DNA of 64,000 nt from Orbilia blumenaviensis (lineage: Eukaryota; Ascomycota; Orbiliomycetes; Orbiliales; Orbiliaceae): positions 744,001-808,000 of the forward strand of contig JAVHNS010000002.1 in assembly GCA_036872755.1 (NCBI GenBank), read 5' to 3'. The notes beneath the pieces are model-generated. The model ran no database searches and was not told where the DNA came from. It saw only the letters and a list, made by a program, of their open reading frames with translations. Of the stretch, positions 53,101-64,000 are shown piece after piece; the stretch's first letter is position 1; the number at the start of each line of letters is the position of its first letter. Made by a program: the position numbers and the translations under genes.

Positions 53101-56100
53101 ACAGCTTGAACAGCGGCTACTCGACGAGCTTGCCGCGAAGGAAGAGAGGGAGCGACTTAATGTTAGGGTGTTCGAGCTCCAAAAGAAAGTCGACGAGGGA
53201 CCAAATGAGGAGGAGTTCAACGAACTACGGGATGCGATTGTTAAGAAGGATGAGGAAATCGATGCCCTCAAAACCGAACTTGCCGAGGCTAAAGTCAAGA
53301 TCGTGGACCTTGAGGCTACGATTATTGAACAGAGGACTGCCCTCAGAGAGATTGAAACGCTTAATGACGATATCATGCTCAAAGATGCAGAAATTGAACT
53401 CCAGGGTAACGAGATTTCGGAGCTTAAGGCAAAGGTTGAGGAGCTTGAGGCTGGTTCTGCTGAAGTAGAAGAACTTAAAGCGGCTGCTGCGGAGCAAGAG
53501 GAGCTAATCAAAACCGTCAAGGAACTCCACGACGAAGCCAACAAGGAGCTCGACGACTTGAGGCTTCTCTACGAAGACGCTGAAGATGGGCTGAAGGAAA
53601 TGGACGATCTTAAGGCCCGATTGGAAGAAGCGGAAAAGAACGCATCAAGTGCCAGGGAACTCCTCGACACCCTTGGATCAGACAAAGGCTCTATTGAAGG
53701 CAGGCTTACCGAGCTTGAAGCAGAAAAAACTGAGATGGAAGGGAAGCTGTCCGCTCTTGAGGCTGAGAAGTCTGAAATTGAGTCTAAGTTTTCTGCACTC
53801 GAGGCTGAGAAGACTGAAATCGAGTCCAAGTTCTCCGCGCTCGAGGTCGAGAAGACTGAAGTCGAAGCCAAGTTCTCTACTCTTGAAGCCGAAAAGTCCG
53901 AGCTTACCGAAAAGGTGCAATCTGTTGAAGACGAAAAGTCATCATTGGCAGAACAGGTTGCTACTTTGACAGAAGACAAGAACTCTCTGGATGAAAAGAT
54001 TTCTGCGCTTGAGGACGAGAAGACATCTCTTGGAGGTTCGTTACAGACTACGAAGGACGTTGAGACTGCCTTAAACGATAAGATTGCGGAACTCACGAGT
54101 GCAACTGAGGCTCATGAAGCGGATCTGACAGCGACCCGCGAAGAAAAGGAGGGCCTGGTTGTCAGCCTCGCTGCTCTTAAGATCGAAAAGGAGGAGCTCG
54201 AGGCTGCACTCCAAGCTTCCCGCGATGCTCATGCAACACTTGAAACCCAGCTTTCCGCTCAAAGCGAAGGTGCCAGCGTATTCGTTGATAAGATTAATAG
54301 CCTCAAAGAAGCCCTAGCAGCTACAAAGGCTGATCTGACTGCCGCGTTGGAAGACCTTGAATCATCCCGGAACGGTCATGATGAAATCCAGTCCGATCTT
54401 GAAAATGCAGCAGCCGACTTGGATGCCGCAAATGAAAGACTGGCTGGATTAGAAGGTGACGTTGATGCTAAGGTTGCCGAAATCGCTGGCCTTACTGAAA
54501 ATGTCACAAATCTCACTGCCGACGTGGAAGCGAAGGGAGTTGAATTGGATGACGTAAGATCAAGGGTTGAACGCCTCGAGGCAGAACTTGCAGAGAAGAC
54601 CAAAGAACTGGAAGAAATCAGTGACAAGACTTTCAACGAACGGCTTGAGGAAGAGATTGCCAAGAGTACCAACCTAGCCGCCGAGATTGAGGTCTTAAAG
54701 GCGAACGAGCCACTATCCCGGGAAGCTCCTGAAGTACTTGCCGAAGTTGATGCTCTCCGGGACCAGCTCAACGATGCGAATGCTAAAGTTGAAGCCCTCG
54801 AGGCAGAGCTTACTGGGCTTCGCGATGTTCCTAGAGCTATCAGGGAAGGAGAGGTCGATTGCAGGGAGCATGCCAACCAAATTTATGATCTTACTCATCG
54901 GATCGAAGACGAGAGGATTCGGTTGGATGTCACTCGTGACGAACTTATTAGGACACAGGAAGAACTTGGAGCATACCAAGGCAGGTTTGATGAGGTCGAG
55001 AAACAGAAAATCGCTGCGCAAACACGTGCTGCTGAAACCCTTGAAGAATCGGTCGCTCTACGTGCGAGTCTCGAGGAAATGGAGCGACGAGCAATTGAGG
55101 CCGAATCGCGTATTACGATGTTGCTATCTGGAAAGGGTGACTATCAGCGACCCCGACAGACGCCAACTCCGCCCGCCGAAACCGTTGATTTCGAAGAGAA
55201 ACTTCGCGGTTCCAGGCAGGCGTTTGATGCTCAAGCTACTGTGGATGCCGATGACCCAGGATTCTTACCAATTCCTGATGTGACAGCTGCCGGTACAACC
55301 GAGGCATCTCGAAGGGAGCGACGTAGGCGGCATCGTACTGAGGAAGAAAAACGTGAGAGGGATAAAGATAGACATGGTCGCACTGATGATGAGGACCGCA
55401 GAAGACGCAGGGAGGAACGGAAGGAGCGGAAGGGGTTAAGTCGAGAGGTTCCGGATATTGCTGTTTCTCGGGAAGCAGCAGTTACAGAGGATGAATCTCG
55501 GGACAGGGAGCGAGAAAAACGACGACATAGAAGAACGGAGGAGCGTGAGAGAGGTGAGAAGGAAGAAAAGGACCGGTATCGTCGTTCTCGAGGGCTCTCC
55601 GGGAGTGAACCACGATCCCCTGAAGTCGCTCCCCCAGTCGATGACGAGGAGGAACGTCGCAAGCGTCGCGATAAGACAAGAAAGAGTCTCCTTACCGCTG
55701 CTGCTGCCGTCACCGCGGCTACCGCCATTCAATCAATGGGTAGCGGGAGCCGCCGTGAAGCCCCAGTCAAAGACGAGCGGGAAGGTGGTTATCGTGACAG
55801 GGAGCACAGGGAACACAGGCATCGTTCTCATCATCGTTCCCGTGGCGAGGAAAAACGATCGCGGCCAGTCGCTGATACCCCTAATCTATCACAAGGAGTA
55901 ACCAGCGATGATGCCCCTTCGTCGCCTATTGATGAATTTAATGCCGACCCGAACAGTCTCGATCCTCGACGTACTTTGCGAACTCAATCACAACGACACT
56001 CACGACTGATGATTGGCGGCTACGAATACGAAAGCCCACGGATCGCTAGCGTTACGACGTACACGGTTAGTGGAGATAGATCAGGTGCAAGCGAATCTGG

Positions 56101-56185
56101 AGATGAAGGAGCCTACCAAGAACGAGACTCCAAAGGTTGGGGCAAAGTCCGCGGCCTTTTGAAACGGAATCAGACGACTATGTAA
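50109..56185 (+). CDS. Very long coiled-coil protein (fungal M-protein-repeat-like)
   Basis: Five exons: first exon ending at 50987, then 51154-51635, 51702-51990, 52048-52158, 52232-56185; introns of 166, 66, 57 and 73 nt, one with a perfect TACTAAC. From the ATG at 50898 (FWGDLGKKWGEVTKTAKEG) the product is 1641 residues; the frame is also open from an ATG at 50109, which would give 1904 with a low-complexity poly-Gly/His N terminus. After a Pro/Ser/Thr-rich and Lys/Gly/Asp-rich part comes about 900 residues of heptad coiled coil, including near-identical 14-residue units (ALEAEKTEIESKFS) near 53720-53900. The C terminus is Arg/Glu/Asp-rich with an Ala-rich hydrophobic stretch (SLLTAAAAVTAATAIQSM). 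Probably a scaffold or tether; function unknown. Confidence 0.8.
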
Positions 56186-57236
56186 CGATATGTAGCTGGT
56201 GGTGATTGTTTTTTTTTCTTTTCTTTTCTTTTCTTTTCTCTGTTTCATTATTAACGACTTATACGATACGACAATAACGACAATACACGACTACACCTTG
56301 AATTGGTTTTACCTTGTTTGTTTTGACACTCAGCTCACTTATTTAATCGAGCATTTTCAACATCGGCTTCCTTCCTTCCTAAGCCTCTGTTCTGTCACAT
56401 TTTGCTTCACTGTTCGCGATATTTGATTTTGAAAACAAAAAAAGCTGAAGAGGGGGTGAAACTCTAGTTTTTATGGAATTTAGCGTGCATCTCCTTGTTC
56501 AGTATTCGTCTGTCTTTCCTGATTTTTTTTTAAATTAACGCTGCTTTGGATTCTGCGTTTCTATTCAAGTAGTACCATATGATCATAGCGGAGTCTTTGT
56601 TTGTGGTTGTTTCTTGTCTTAATAATCTGGGTGGGTTTGGTTTTGGCTTTGTTCCTTGTGCTTGGTATATAGTGGTACTTAGTCGTGTTCCAGTAGTTGG
56701 TATAACGACTCTTGAAATGATCAAACTAATGACTCCGCTCTCTTAATCTACATTTCCCTCCGTCCTTCCTCGTAGCGATTCACATATCTGTCTGCTGTTT
56801 TGGCGGCAGCAACAGGACATTCCTAAAAAGTAGATCAGGCGAAGAAGATTCCATCACTCTCATAGCGGCATATCGTAAGATGTCTTTGGCTTTGGCGCTG
56901 GGTTTCGCCTCCTTTTAATCTGTTGAGTAGTGTTTTCCTGCCTCGTCAGTGCTTTGTCTGCTGTCGGCTGCCGCGTTTTGGGTCCCGCCGAGGTATACGC
57001 CTCTGGAGGTCACTTGTTGCTTTCATTTATCTTCTTTCATCCCGAATCACCTAGATCCCTTCTATCAAAACCCTAAACATCATCAGATAATAACAGAGAA
57101 GTTCTTCATCATCGCTTCTTCATCACGCTCGAAGACTCCTTGTCAATCCGTCGGTGCTGCCTTTGAGCGCCTACGTTTCTCTCCCCATCTTGCAGCCCAG
57201 ATATCATCCGGTTCCTCGCTTGGGCCCGAACCAATC
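56186..57236. other. Intergenic, no gene seen
   Basis: About 1 kb. Tandem TTTTC units at 56212-56240 follow the coiled-coil gene's stop. Further right lies the leader of the next gene; the frame open upstream of 57237 lacks an ATG. Confidence 0.55.
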
Positions 57237-57878
57237 ATGTCTTCTCACATCTTCCCGACAGCCAACGACACAGCTGCTCCACCCTTCCCAATCCCAACCC
57301 TCATCCTCGCAAAGCTCTCAGTTCCATCAGAATCTTATGAGTGCGAGCCATCAGACACCATTGTCATCAACCTTTCCCTTCAACCAAATGTGGTTGTCAC
57401 CTGTTTCACACTCTCCGGCCATGAGCTCGGCTACTTCGGCTGGGATTCCGGCTCTGTTGATGTTGCCTTTGAAGACGACAGCGAGGTAATTATTACCTAC
57501 TCCGCTACACCAAACATTTGGTCTTCAGGACAAAGAATTCCAGAGACAAAGGAATTTCTAGGAGAGCGGAGCTGGTTCCATACTTTGGCGAATGTCGTCT
57601 CCAGAAGCTGCAGCGATGGAAGCGGTGTTATAAAACTCAGCGTCAAGAGCTTGGTTGGACATCCACAAGGTGAGGGAGGGGTAATGGAGAATGAAGGTTT
57701 GGTCTTGCGACGAAGCCTCCGAGGCAGTCCTCCATCCAAGAACCCCAAGTCACCTGGCAACAGTAGGCGGGTTATTGGAGGTAGAGTTACTAAAGTTGGG
57801 AAAGCCAAGCGTAGCAGCCTGGATAGTGCAGAAGCCATGAAGAAGCTTCTCAACCCGTTGGAGAAACTTAAGATTTAG
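57237..57878 (+). CDS. Uncharacterised protein, beta-rich with basic tail
   Basis: Single exon, 213 residues from the first ATG in a longer open frame. The N-terminal 120 residues alternate hydrophobic and polar positions (TIVINLSLQPNVVVTCFTLS, SEVIITYSATPNIW), suggesting a small beta-sandwich domain. The C-terminal 70 are basic and Ser/Pro-rich (RSLRGSPPSKNPKSPGNSRR, VTKVGKAKRSS) and probably disordered, possibly a nuclear signal. No signal peptide or membrane segment. I recognise no family. An immunoglobulin- or CS-like fold is conceivable but not shown. Confidence 0.65.
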   Translation: MSSHIFPTANDTAAPPFPIPTLILAKLSVPSESYECEPSDTIVINLSLQPNVVVTCFTLSGHELGYFGWDSGSVDVAFEDDSEVIITYSATPNIWSSGQRIPETKEFLGERSWFHTLANVVSRSCSDGSGVIKLSVKSLVGHPQGEGGVMENEGLVLRRSLRGSPPSKNPKSPGNSRRVIGGRVTKVGKAKRSSLDSAEAMKKLLNPLEKLKI

Positions 57879-58657
57879 ATCCAAACGAGGGACAAGTCTT
57901 TAATCTGAGAGACTTATTCATCTTTCTTTTGCTCCCGCTTTGAATTTTTACCCCAAAGATACTACGACTGCACGTTCTAATGACTGGAGTCCTAGGAAAC
58001 TTACGTTTCTCGTGAGTATTACCTGATACTGATATCAGCATGGTTCTTTTTTTTTTTTTTTTTAAGCTTTATTCCATGTCCCTTTAATGCAATTTGTAGG
58101 ACTAATGCACCCTTGACAACTAGATTACGCGATTTCGGATGCGAGGTGCCTGAGTACCTCAATGACAGGGTTTTATCATCGTTCTGGGCGTTATGGATGA
58201 TATTTGTTTAATGCTTTTCTTTAATGTCTTGGAATTTTGTATTTTATTGATTGATTCAATGGTTCACTGTATAAAACAGTTTGTAGTGTAGACAGTAGCA
58301 TACCCCCAATTTTCATAAAGACCCAATAATGCAAGTACCCATGCAGCCAGCGAACTAATATGTTCGATAATATTATAATCCCTCTAGTTCGACCTTGGAA
58401 CAAGATTAGACAAAGGAAATACATCTAAAGAGAAGAGAGTTCAAAAAGAACTGGAAGGAAAGAACTCGAGACGCCAGGAGTTCCGTGTGTAAAATCTCAA
58501 GTATGCATGAGCAAAGTTTCCGTAAAAGCAAACCAAGACGCCGGGTATCATTAAAAGCTGATAGAAAATAAAAGAGAAATAGGTTGAAAGAAATAAAGGA
58601 AAATATGAAAATAGATGATAAAAAAAATGAAAATGAAAAAAAGAGAGTAAATCCAAA
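57879..58657. other. Intergenic between convergent genes
   Basis: About 780 bases between two converging genes. A 17-base poly-T run lies near 58048. No coding frame. Confidence 0.55.
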
Positions 58658-60316
58658 TCACCGTACAGCTACGGAGCGGATCGTCATGGGTTGGACGGTA
58701 GTGATTGGTGAACAAGATCTGGAATGAGAGAGCCCAGTTTCGCTATATACAGGACGAAGTTGAAACATACTTGTTTCGTCGTCGAGGCATCCCTCAAGGC
58801 AGAGTTCGATTGTAAGGGGAGAAGATTTATCGTCGCAGATATCTCGAATTTTTGGGCGTGATGGTACTTTGAATTCGGAAAAGCTTCCCGCCGTGGTTGG
58901 CCGTGAGAAGTTACTGGAGACAAGCATATCGGCGGGAGGGGTTATTGGGGTTGGAGGGAGGGGTTTCCAATGATTTGGCTGTCGTGGACGGGGGGTTAAA
59001 GACGTGACGGTAGTTGGAGTATCATGGTCTGGATCTTCGTAGTCACTTTCGTCGATGTTGAGGAAAGTTGATTTATCTGACTGGGCAATGGTACTAGAAT
59101 CCTCTAGATTATCGCAGCGGATTCTCAAATTTGGCTTGCAATTGGAACTGGTGGGTGGTCTTGAGGGTACGAGAGAGACTTCTGAATCAGTAAGGAACAT
59201 AGATCGTAGCCCCAACGGCGCCAAAGCGGAGTCTCTGATCTTGAGAGATGATGTCCTCTTTGGGATCACTGGTAAACCTGGCATCGACCTCGCATGCTTT
59301 AGAAGCTTGGATGATGTCTCTTTTGTGAAGGATTGCTTCCTTGGGCGAGTGCTAATTTTGGTTGCCCTCTTAACTCGTTTGTCGACTTGGCCCATGACAT
59401 TCTTAAGTTTCTCCAAGCTGAGGGCAAGACTGACTCCAGACTTCCTCAAGCTTTCGAAGCAACGTCCCCATACCTCTACATTGCTGACCATGACTCCGTA
59501 GGTACGAACTAGGCCGGTGTTTTTCCAACCTTTTCGTATTGCGTTCATGTATTTTGTGAGCTCCCCGAGGGCTCGCGTCCCCTCGCAGACATCTCGCAAG
59601 TTCTTTTCCATCGCGGATGTGGTTCGTTTAACCACAGATTCAACTTTTTTGTTGCCATCTGCAATTTGCTGTCTGAATGCTGGTTCAGTAACCAGCATGT
59701 TCTCGAAGACTGTGGAATTATCAACAGCAGTCTTTAGATTCCTGTGTCGTTCTTCTATATCCGAAAGAGCTGAATCAAACTTTGTTGTTGCTTTGTTCAA
59801 GAATCTGTTGATATCGTCGACATGTCGCTGTAGGATCTTTATAACTTCGGTTTCGGATTTCGCAAGCTTCTTGTGAAGAAGATGCATGCCGAAGGCGATT
59901 TGAGCAATGACTTTGACAAGAGGGTGGTACTTTAGGTCCATGCCCCTGGGGTTTGTTGCGTTTTCGACATCAACATCCGGGCACCTCATCGATTCGACAA
60001 ATGGTCCTTGCATCGAAGAGATCGGGTGCTGTGGTGGCTGGTTTACAGGCTGTTTCTTCGACCTAGAAGTCGTAGTCGACCTAGAATAATCGGATCCCGA
60101 CATCGAATTTGTGCTGTCCGAAGCTGAAGAGTATGACCTTTCGTCCGCCTGGTACCCGCCTCCATAAGAAAACCCGAAATCCGGGCTTTCGCTTCGCATA
60201 CGAAAGACCTTTTTCTTGAAGAATCTGCTGGGCATTTTGATCGAATACATCTTTGGAACGTCAGAATGCGAACTATCGCATTTACTTTCGAATAGAAGCC
60301 TATCCATCATTTGCAT
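58658..60316 (-). CDS. Uncharacterised fungal protein with central helical domain
   Basis: Single exon, 552 residues. The N terminus (to about 120) is Ser- and Tyr-rich and disordered, after a basic segment with MPSRFFKKKVFRMRSE. A central region (about 128-320) is strongly helical, with KYHPLVKVIAQIAFGMHLLH, EVIKILQRHVDDINRFLNKA and KRTTSAMEKNLRDVCEGTRA. It reads like a helical bundle or BAR-like coiled coil. The C-terminal 230 residues are Ser/Thr/Pro-rich and probably disordered (TPTTVTSLTPRPRQPNHW). No signal peptide, transmembrane helix or known catalytic motif. Other possible starts are Met 3, 4 or 23. Function not known; a membrane- or cytoskeleton-associated role is only a guess from the helical part. 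Confidence 0.7.
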   Translation of the reverse strand: MQMMDRLLFESKCDSSHSDVPKMYSIKMPSRFFKKKVFRMRSESPDFGFSYGGGYQADERSYSSASDSTNSMSGSDYSRSTTTSRSKKQPVNQPPQHPISSMQGPFVESMRCPDVDVENATNPRGMDLKYHPLVKVIAQIAFGMHLLHKKLAKSETEVIKILQRHVDDINRFLNKATTKFDSALSDIEERHRNLKTAVDNSTVFENMLVTEPAFRQQIADGNKKVESVVKRTTSAMEKNLRDVCEGTRALGELTKYMNAIRKGWKNTGLVRTYGVMVSNVEVWGRCFESLRKSGVSLALSLEKLKNVMGQVDKRVKRATKISTRPRKQSFTKETSSKLLKHARSMPGLPVIPKRTSSLKIRDSALAPLGLRSMFLTDSEVSLVPSRPPTSSNCKPNLRIRCDNLEDSSTIAQSDKSTFLNIDESDYEDPDHDTPTTVTSLTPRPRQPNHWKPLPPTPITPPADMLVSSNFSRPTTAGSFSEFKVPSRPKIRDICDDKSSPLTIELCLEGCLDDETSMFQLRPVYSETGLSHSRSCSPITTVQPMTIRSVAVR

Positions 60317-61257
60317 TTGTGGTTAGCAAATGTGTTGGTTGGTTGGACATACGCCAGGGTTCCTTGTCAGCCATGAGAGAACGTAGTCGAGAACGAACCT
60401 TTTGGGAATCTAGGATACCTGGGGGGCTTTATATGCACCAACAGGTATACTCAAGTACGTAAGTAGGCAGAGGTAGATGGATTATAAATTTTCGGCACCG
60501 GTCAATGTTCTGTGCTTTGTAAGAGACCCTTTAATATAACCAAGCTCGTCGTAAAGGATCAAGAATGAGAAGTGATTTTGCAGCTTTGCAGATTAATATC
60601 GTTCTCGAAGGATACCCAAGTCGACCTGATATTAAGATTTATGCGACCAGGAAGATGCAGGAACTTGCAACTTGCGTCCGTATTATATCTGACAGAGCCA
60701 CAGACACAAGAAAACCTGGACGGATATTCAGAAAGGGAACACCGATGAAACAGACGAGTGCGTCCCCTCTGAATTTATCATAATTTTTAGCAACTTGGGC
60801 AATCGCCAGGCAGCGCGCCCCTTCGGATCTCACAAATGCGCATTTGCAGGAGCCGGGAAGAGAAAGTTTTGATGGTCGGTGCCCCACCTGGACCCGACTA
60901 CTAGTAATGGCTGCACAGTACCTCCATTTTTCCCAGGTGATTTTCTTACACATATCCTCGCCCCTGGCATTCCTTTTTCTCCCAAAATGTCCGCCATCAC
61001 TATTTCTAATTAGGTGATTCACAGCTCGACTAGGTAAGAAAAAGGAATCGATAACACTCCATGCGAGATCATCCGTCACTCATCATGCACGAGCGGTTCG
61101 GTATCTACACTTGTTTTTTCCTTCTCGTATTTAGTCGCGAATGCGCTGGGAACAAAAAGGCGAGGCCGCGAGGCGGAATGCAATTTGGTATGCAGACCGT
61201 GCTGTCTACAAGCCATAACGATCTCTATGCGCAGGGAGGTCACAAATCACAGTTAGC

Positions 61258-61355
61258 TTTTTTTTTTTTTATTATTCTTTTTTTTTTTTATTCTTTTTTT
61301 ATTTTATTTTATTTTGATTTTATTTTTTTTTATGTTTTTTTTATTATTGTTTATT
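61258..61355 (+). repeat. T-rich low-complexity tract
   Basis: Nearly 100 bases of T runs broken by single A, C or G. A possible nucleosome-excluding or A-tail-derived tract; no coding meaning. Confidence 0.7.
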
Positions 61356-63696
61356 TCTCCCGTTCGCCTCCTATCTAGACGTCTGCTGACATCGGCTGAG
61401 ATATTTCTTGCCTAGAAAGATACATTCACAGGCCGCGAATAGCTAGTCATCGTGATTGAGAGAAACATAATTCGAATAGCAGTATAGTGCGTCCCCTCTC
61501 TATTGTAGCAGGGAGCGAGCTGTGGGTGAATGCATGGATTAGGTAAGGGTGAAAAAAAAGCTGCCCTGTTGGCTTGCATGCGTCTAATTAAAAGCTCCTA
61601 ACGTTTACGGGTGGCATAGATGCGACCACGACTCTCGTACATATATCGATATATTGTCCCTGTATGGGAAAACGGGAGAGTTTCTTTTCCGATATCTAAT
61701 CAATGCGTGGTTGGAAAGCCCGAGGCATTCCTTAGAGGCTCGCAAGCTTTGGGGTGGCGAGGTATGGCCTATTTCAACCAGGTATCACACACAGAGCAAT
61801 CTGATCAGTTCCCACTTCAGTAGGTTAATGGCGAAACAAGCTTTCAACCTGAATTCTGGTGAAAGTTCCAACATCTTTCGAGGAATAGAAACTGAAGAGA
61901 ACCTGTCGTGTCCAACAAACACTTCGGCGTGACATAATATGGAATTTTGCAAGGGTTAAGGCGACGTCCCTCACGATCTCCCATATACAGATGCCTAGAG
62001 CCTTCCTTCGATTCTCTTTTAAACCCGCTGGCGTTGGAATGTTGATATCACAGCCGGCTCTAATCGCCCTTGGCACTTATCGAGGAGGCATGCTGACCTC
62101 GGGGTTGTGTTGCACCATCCTATGTATAGTTTCCTTTGCAGCAGATAGATTAACCCCGATTACTTGCACAAGTCCTGAGCATTCTACAAATGGTATCTTA
62201 CGCTGCACCCCAAGCATACCCGAGATCCTCTGACTGCGTCATGACGGACTAGCCATGTTGGTGCGACCTTGGAGGGAAAATATGAAGTGGGTGTCCATAT
62301 AATTCTTACGCCACTTTGTCGCGATCCAACTTCCTAGTTTGCTTACCCGCATTAACGATTAACCAGCTGCCTGTCATGTCACATCGAGCCTACCGACTGC
62401 AAGTCTTAAACCAGTGAGACAAAACGTGGGCTATCACTGCAGACTTTGGACGGTCTTCGTTTGAGAGGGATAGATGCCTGGTGTCGCTGGATTTATTGCG
62501 ATTTGTGTCTATAGCGACTGTGATGTTTAGCACCTGGTGGCATTGCTTCGCCATCTATTTCTTGTGGTAAGCCAATTTTTGAACAAACAAACTTTAACCA
62601 TCCAGAAGGTTAAGATTTACTCCCATCTCGCCGTCTTTCTTCGAAAATGAAGATCACAAATTTCCCAATAAGAAAAAAAAGTCTTTCATTGTTACTTCCT
62701 TCGAAAATCGGTAATACATCTACTTATTGTAATTTAGCTATTAACGCCCGACGCCATGGAGTGATTAAATCCCGGAAAATCAGCTGATTGGAGAGTTTTT
62801 GTCGTCGAGTTTGGTGTTGACTTGACCCCGAAAGGTTAGGCTATAGCAAGGCTGCGATATCACACGGGTCTTTATTTAGAGTCCCCTCGCTTCCCTCGAA
62901 ACGATATATATTATTCCGCAACCTATGACCTTCATCTAGGCCTCATTAGGGATTCTTGGGGGAAAACCCGAATACCAGACCGAATCCGAACCACCGACAT
63001 ACTTTCGCTAAAAAAAATTTGGTATACAAAACGGCCTACCGCACCGGCATGCAGGCGCATGGATGGTAAATTGTGACTGCTTCTGCAGCGCCATGAGTGA
63101 CTGGCGCATGAGCCACTGGTGCGTTCAGATCATTTGGTAGGACGGCGCGGAGACTTCGTTGGAGAATACCTTGGTACCTCGGATCCTCGAAATTGAGAGG
63201 GAAATAAAATAGTTTAAGAAGCCGATTACCTGGTTCCATCCAAAATATCATGTACGTACTATAGCACTAAGTGGTTAGCTCTTTAAGTAATGAATGGTAC
63301 CTAATTGCCATTCTGAGTATCTGGTTCCGAACCGTGTGTCCATGTATAGAGAATTAGATGCGACGGTACCGCCTGTAAACCCTTGTCTTCAACTCGGGTA
63401 CTCTTTCCCCAACACAATCTACTGCACATGATATAGGCACTCAGGATCCTAGCCCAGTTCCTGGTTTCCGGAATGTGAGCTTTCAGTGTTTCGTTGTGTG
63501 ATAGTTGCAGCCTATGTCTATGGCATACCATGAATTGTTGGTTACTCCAACTAGATTCCCGGTATTTAAATCCCTGGCTGTTGATCTTTTGATTCAGGTA
63601 AGACATCTGCATTCTGGGGCCTCGAGGGGTGATTTTCGAAGGCTGCCTTGTAAATGCTAGTTTTTAGAGGCGTGCTTTCGAAGGATCCATGGCCAG

Positions 63697-63704
63697 AGAG
63701 AGAG

Positions 63705-63742
<38 letters not shown>
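63697..63742 (+). repeat. (GA)n microsatellite
   Basis: About 45 bases of GA dinucleotides interrupted once by GGGG. A probable length-variable marker. Confidence 0.85.
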
Positions 63743-63744
<2 letters not shown>

Positions 63745-64000
63745 TCCTCAGACGCAATGCGGGCACCCGGCATGCATTGCATTGTCGAAATACTATTGGT
63801 ATTAGTCCGATTAGGTAGGTGGGGTTAACTGATTGAGGGGGGCTTTTTTCTTGCTAGCGGTTATTCGAAACTGGCAAATATATCGAAGTTGTAGGGAAGC
63901 CGTACATGCATATCTGCTGTTGTCGACGTTTACACACGTGTCTACGTTCTATGCGCTGAGACATGTCTCAGCTTTTACCGAGCTTCAGATATCGTCTATC

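Larger units (their letters stand above)
60317..64000. other. Long region with no supported gene
   Basis: About 3.7 kb. There are only short frames, poly-T-rich sequence at about 61258-61355 and a GA repeat near 63697. I see no tRNA, no domain-bearing ORF and no splice-linked series of frames. Confidence 0.5.

Noticed and set aside
52747..55728. Long minus-strand frames opposite the coiled-coil gene
   Set aside because: Glu/Lys/Leu-rich heptad codons read backwards give Ser/Leu-rich open frames. These are shadows with no independent support.
56949..57236. Upstream extension of the 213-residue unknown protein
   Set aside because: No ATG in the extension, and its composition is leader-like. 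The first ATG is at 57237.
1..64000. CRISPR arrays, bacterial operons, phage modules and rRNA genes
   Set aside because: The window is eukaryotic nuclear DNA with spliceosomal introns. No regular spaced repeats or rRNA sequence were seen.

Overview
The window looks like nuclear DNA of a filamentous ascomycete (Pezizomycotina). Genes carry short GT-AG introns (about 40-170 nt) with CTAAC/CTGAC-type branch points, housekeeping genes typical of fungi are present (SmD1, SDHAF3, Pkr1), and a large tract is A+T-saturated by C-to-T/G-to-A transitions in the manner of repeat-induced point mutation (RIP). A secreted PAN/GLEYA adhesin, a CE2-like esterase and small secreted proteins would suit a nematode-trapping fungus of the Orbiliomycetes, but that placement is an inference.

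Layout. 1-28.7 kb is a gene-sparse euchromatic arm: a 5'-truncated unknown gene, an NmrA-like reductase, a repeat-rich GLEYA adhesin, a small cysteine-containing secreted protein, SmD1, SDHAF3, Pkr1, a broken kinase-like gene, an unknown secreted protein, a CE2-like SGNH esterase and a DUF2235 hydrolase with a 20-nt microexon. 28.75-45.87 kb is a nested transposon block. The outer element is an old LTR retrotransposon (260-bp LTRs, AGTGC target duplication) erased by transition mutations. Inside it sits an apparently intact, recent 9190-bp Ty3/gypsy chromovirus on the minus strand (identical 558-bp LTRs, AAACA target duplication). 46.2-64 kb returns to genes: a four-exon DUF427 protein, a doubtful ORF, a very long coiled-coil protein, and two uncharacterised proteins; the last 3.7 kb shows nothing I can support.

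The most unusual object is the young chromovirus. Its Gag ends on a canonical A AAA AAC slippery heptamer placed directly before the stop, followed by an 8-nt spacer and a textbook H-type pseudoknot that leads into the -1 frame of Pol. Its primer site is not tRNA-like but is a 9-nt complement of a sequence 43 nt downstream of the LTR TATA box, the arrangement of Tf1-type self-priming. Gag has a C-terminal extension of about 570 residues with an array of zinc-finger-like motifs. Between pol and the 3' LTR, on the opposite strand, lies a spliced gene for a protein with an exact Zn2Cys6 spacing and a coiled coil. An antisense intron survives retrotransposition, so this is a plausible self-encoded or captured regulator. 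Together these suggest a heterochromatin-dwelling element (chromodomain and AT-hook on integrase) inserted into an older RIP-inactivated copy.
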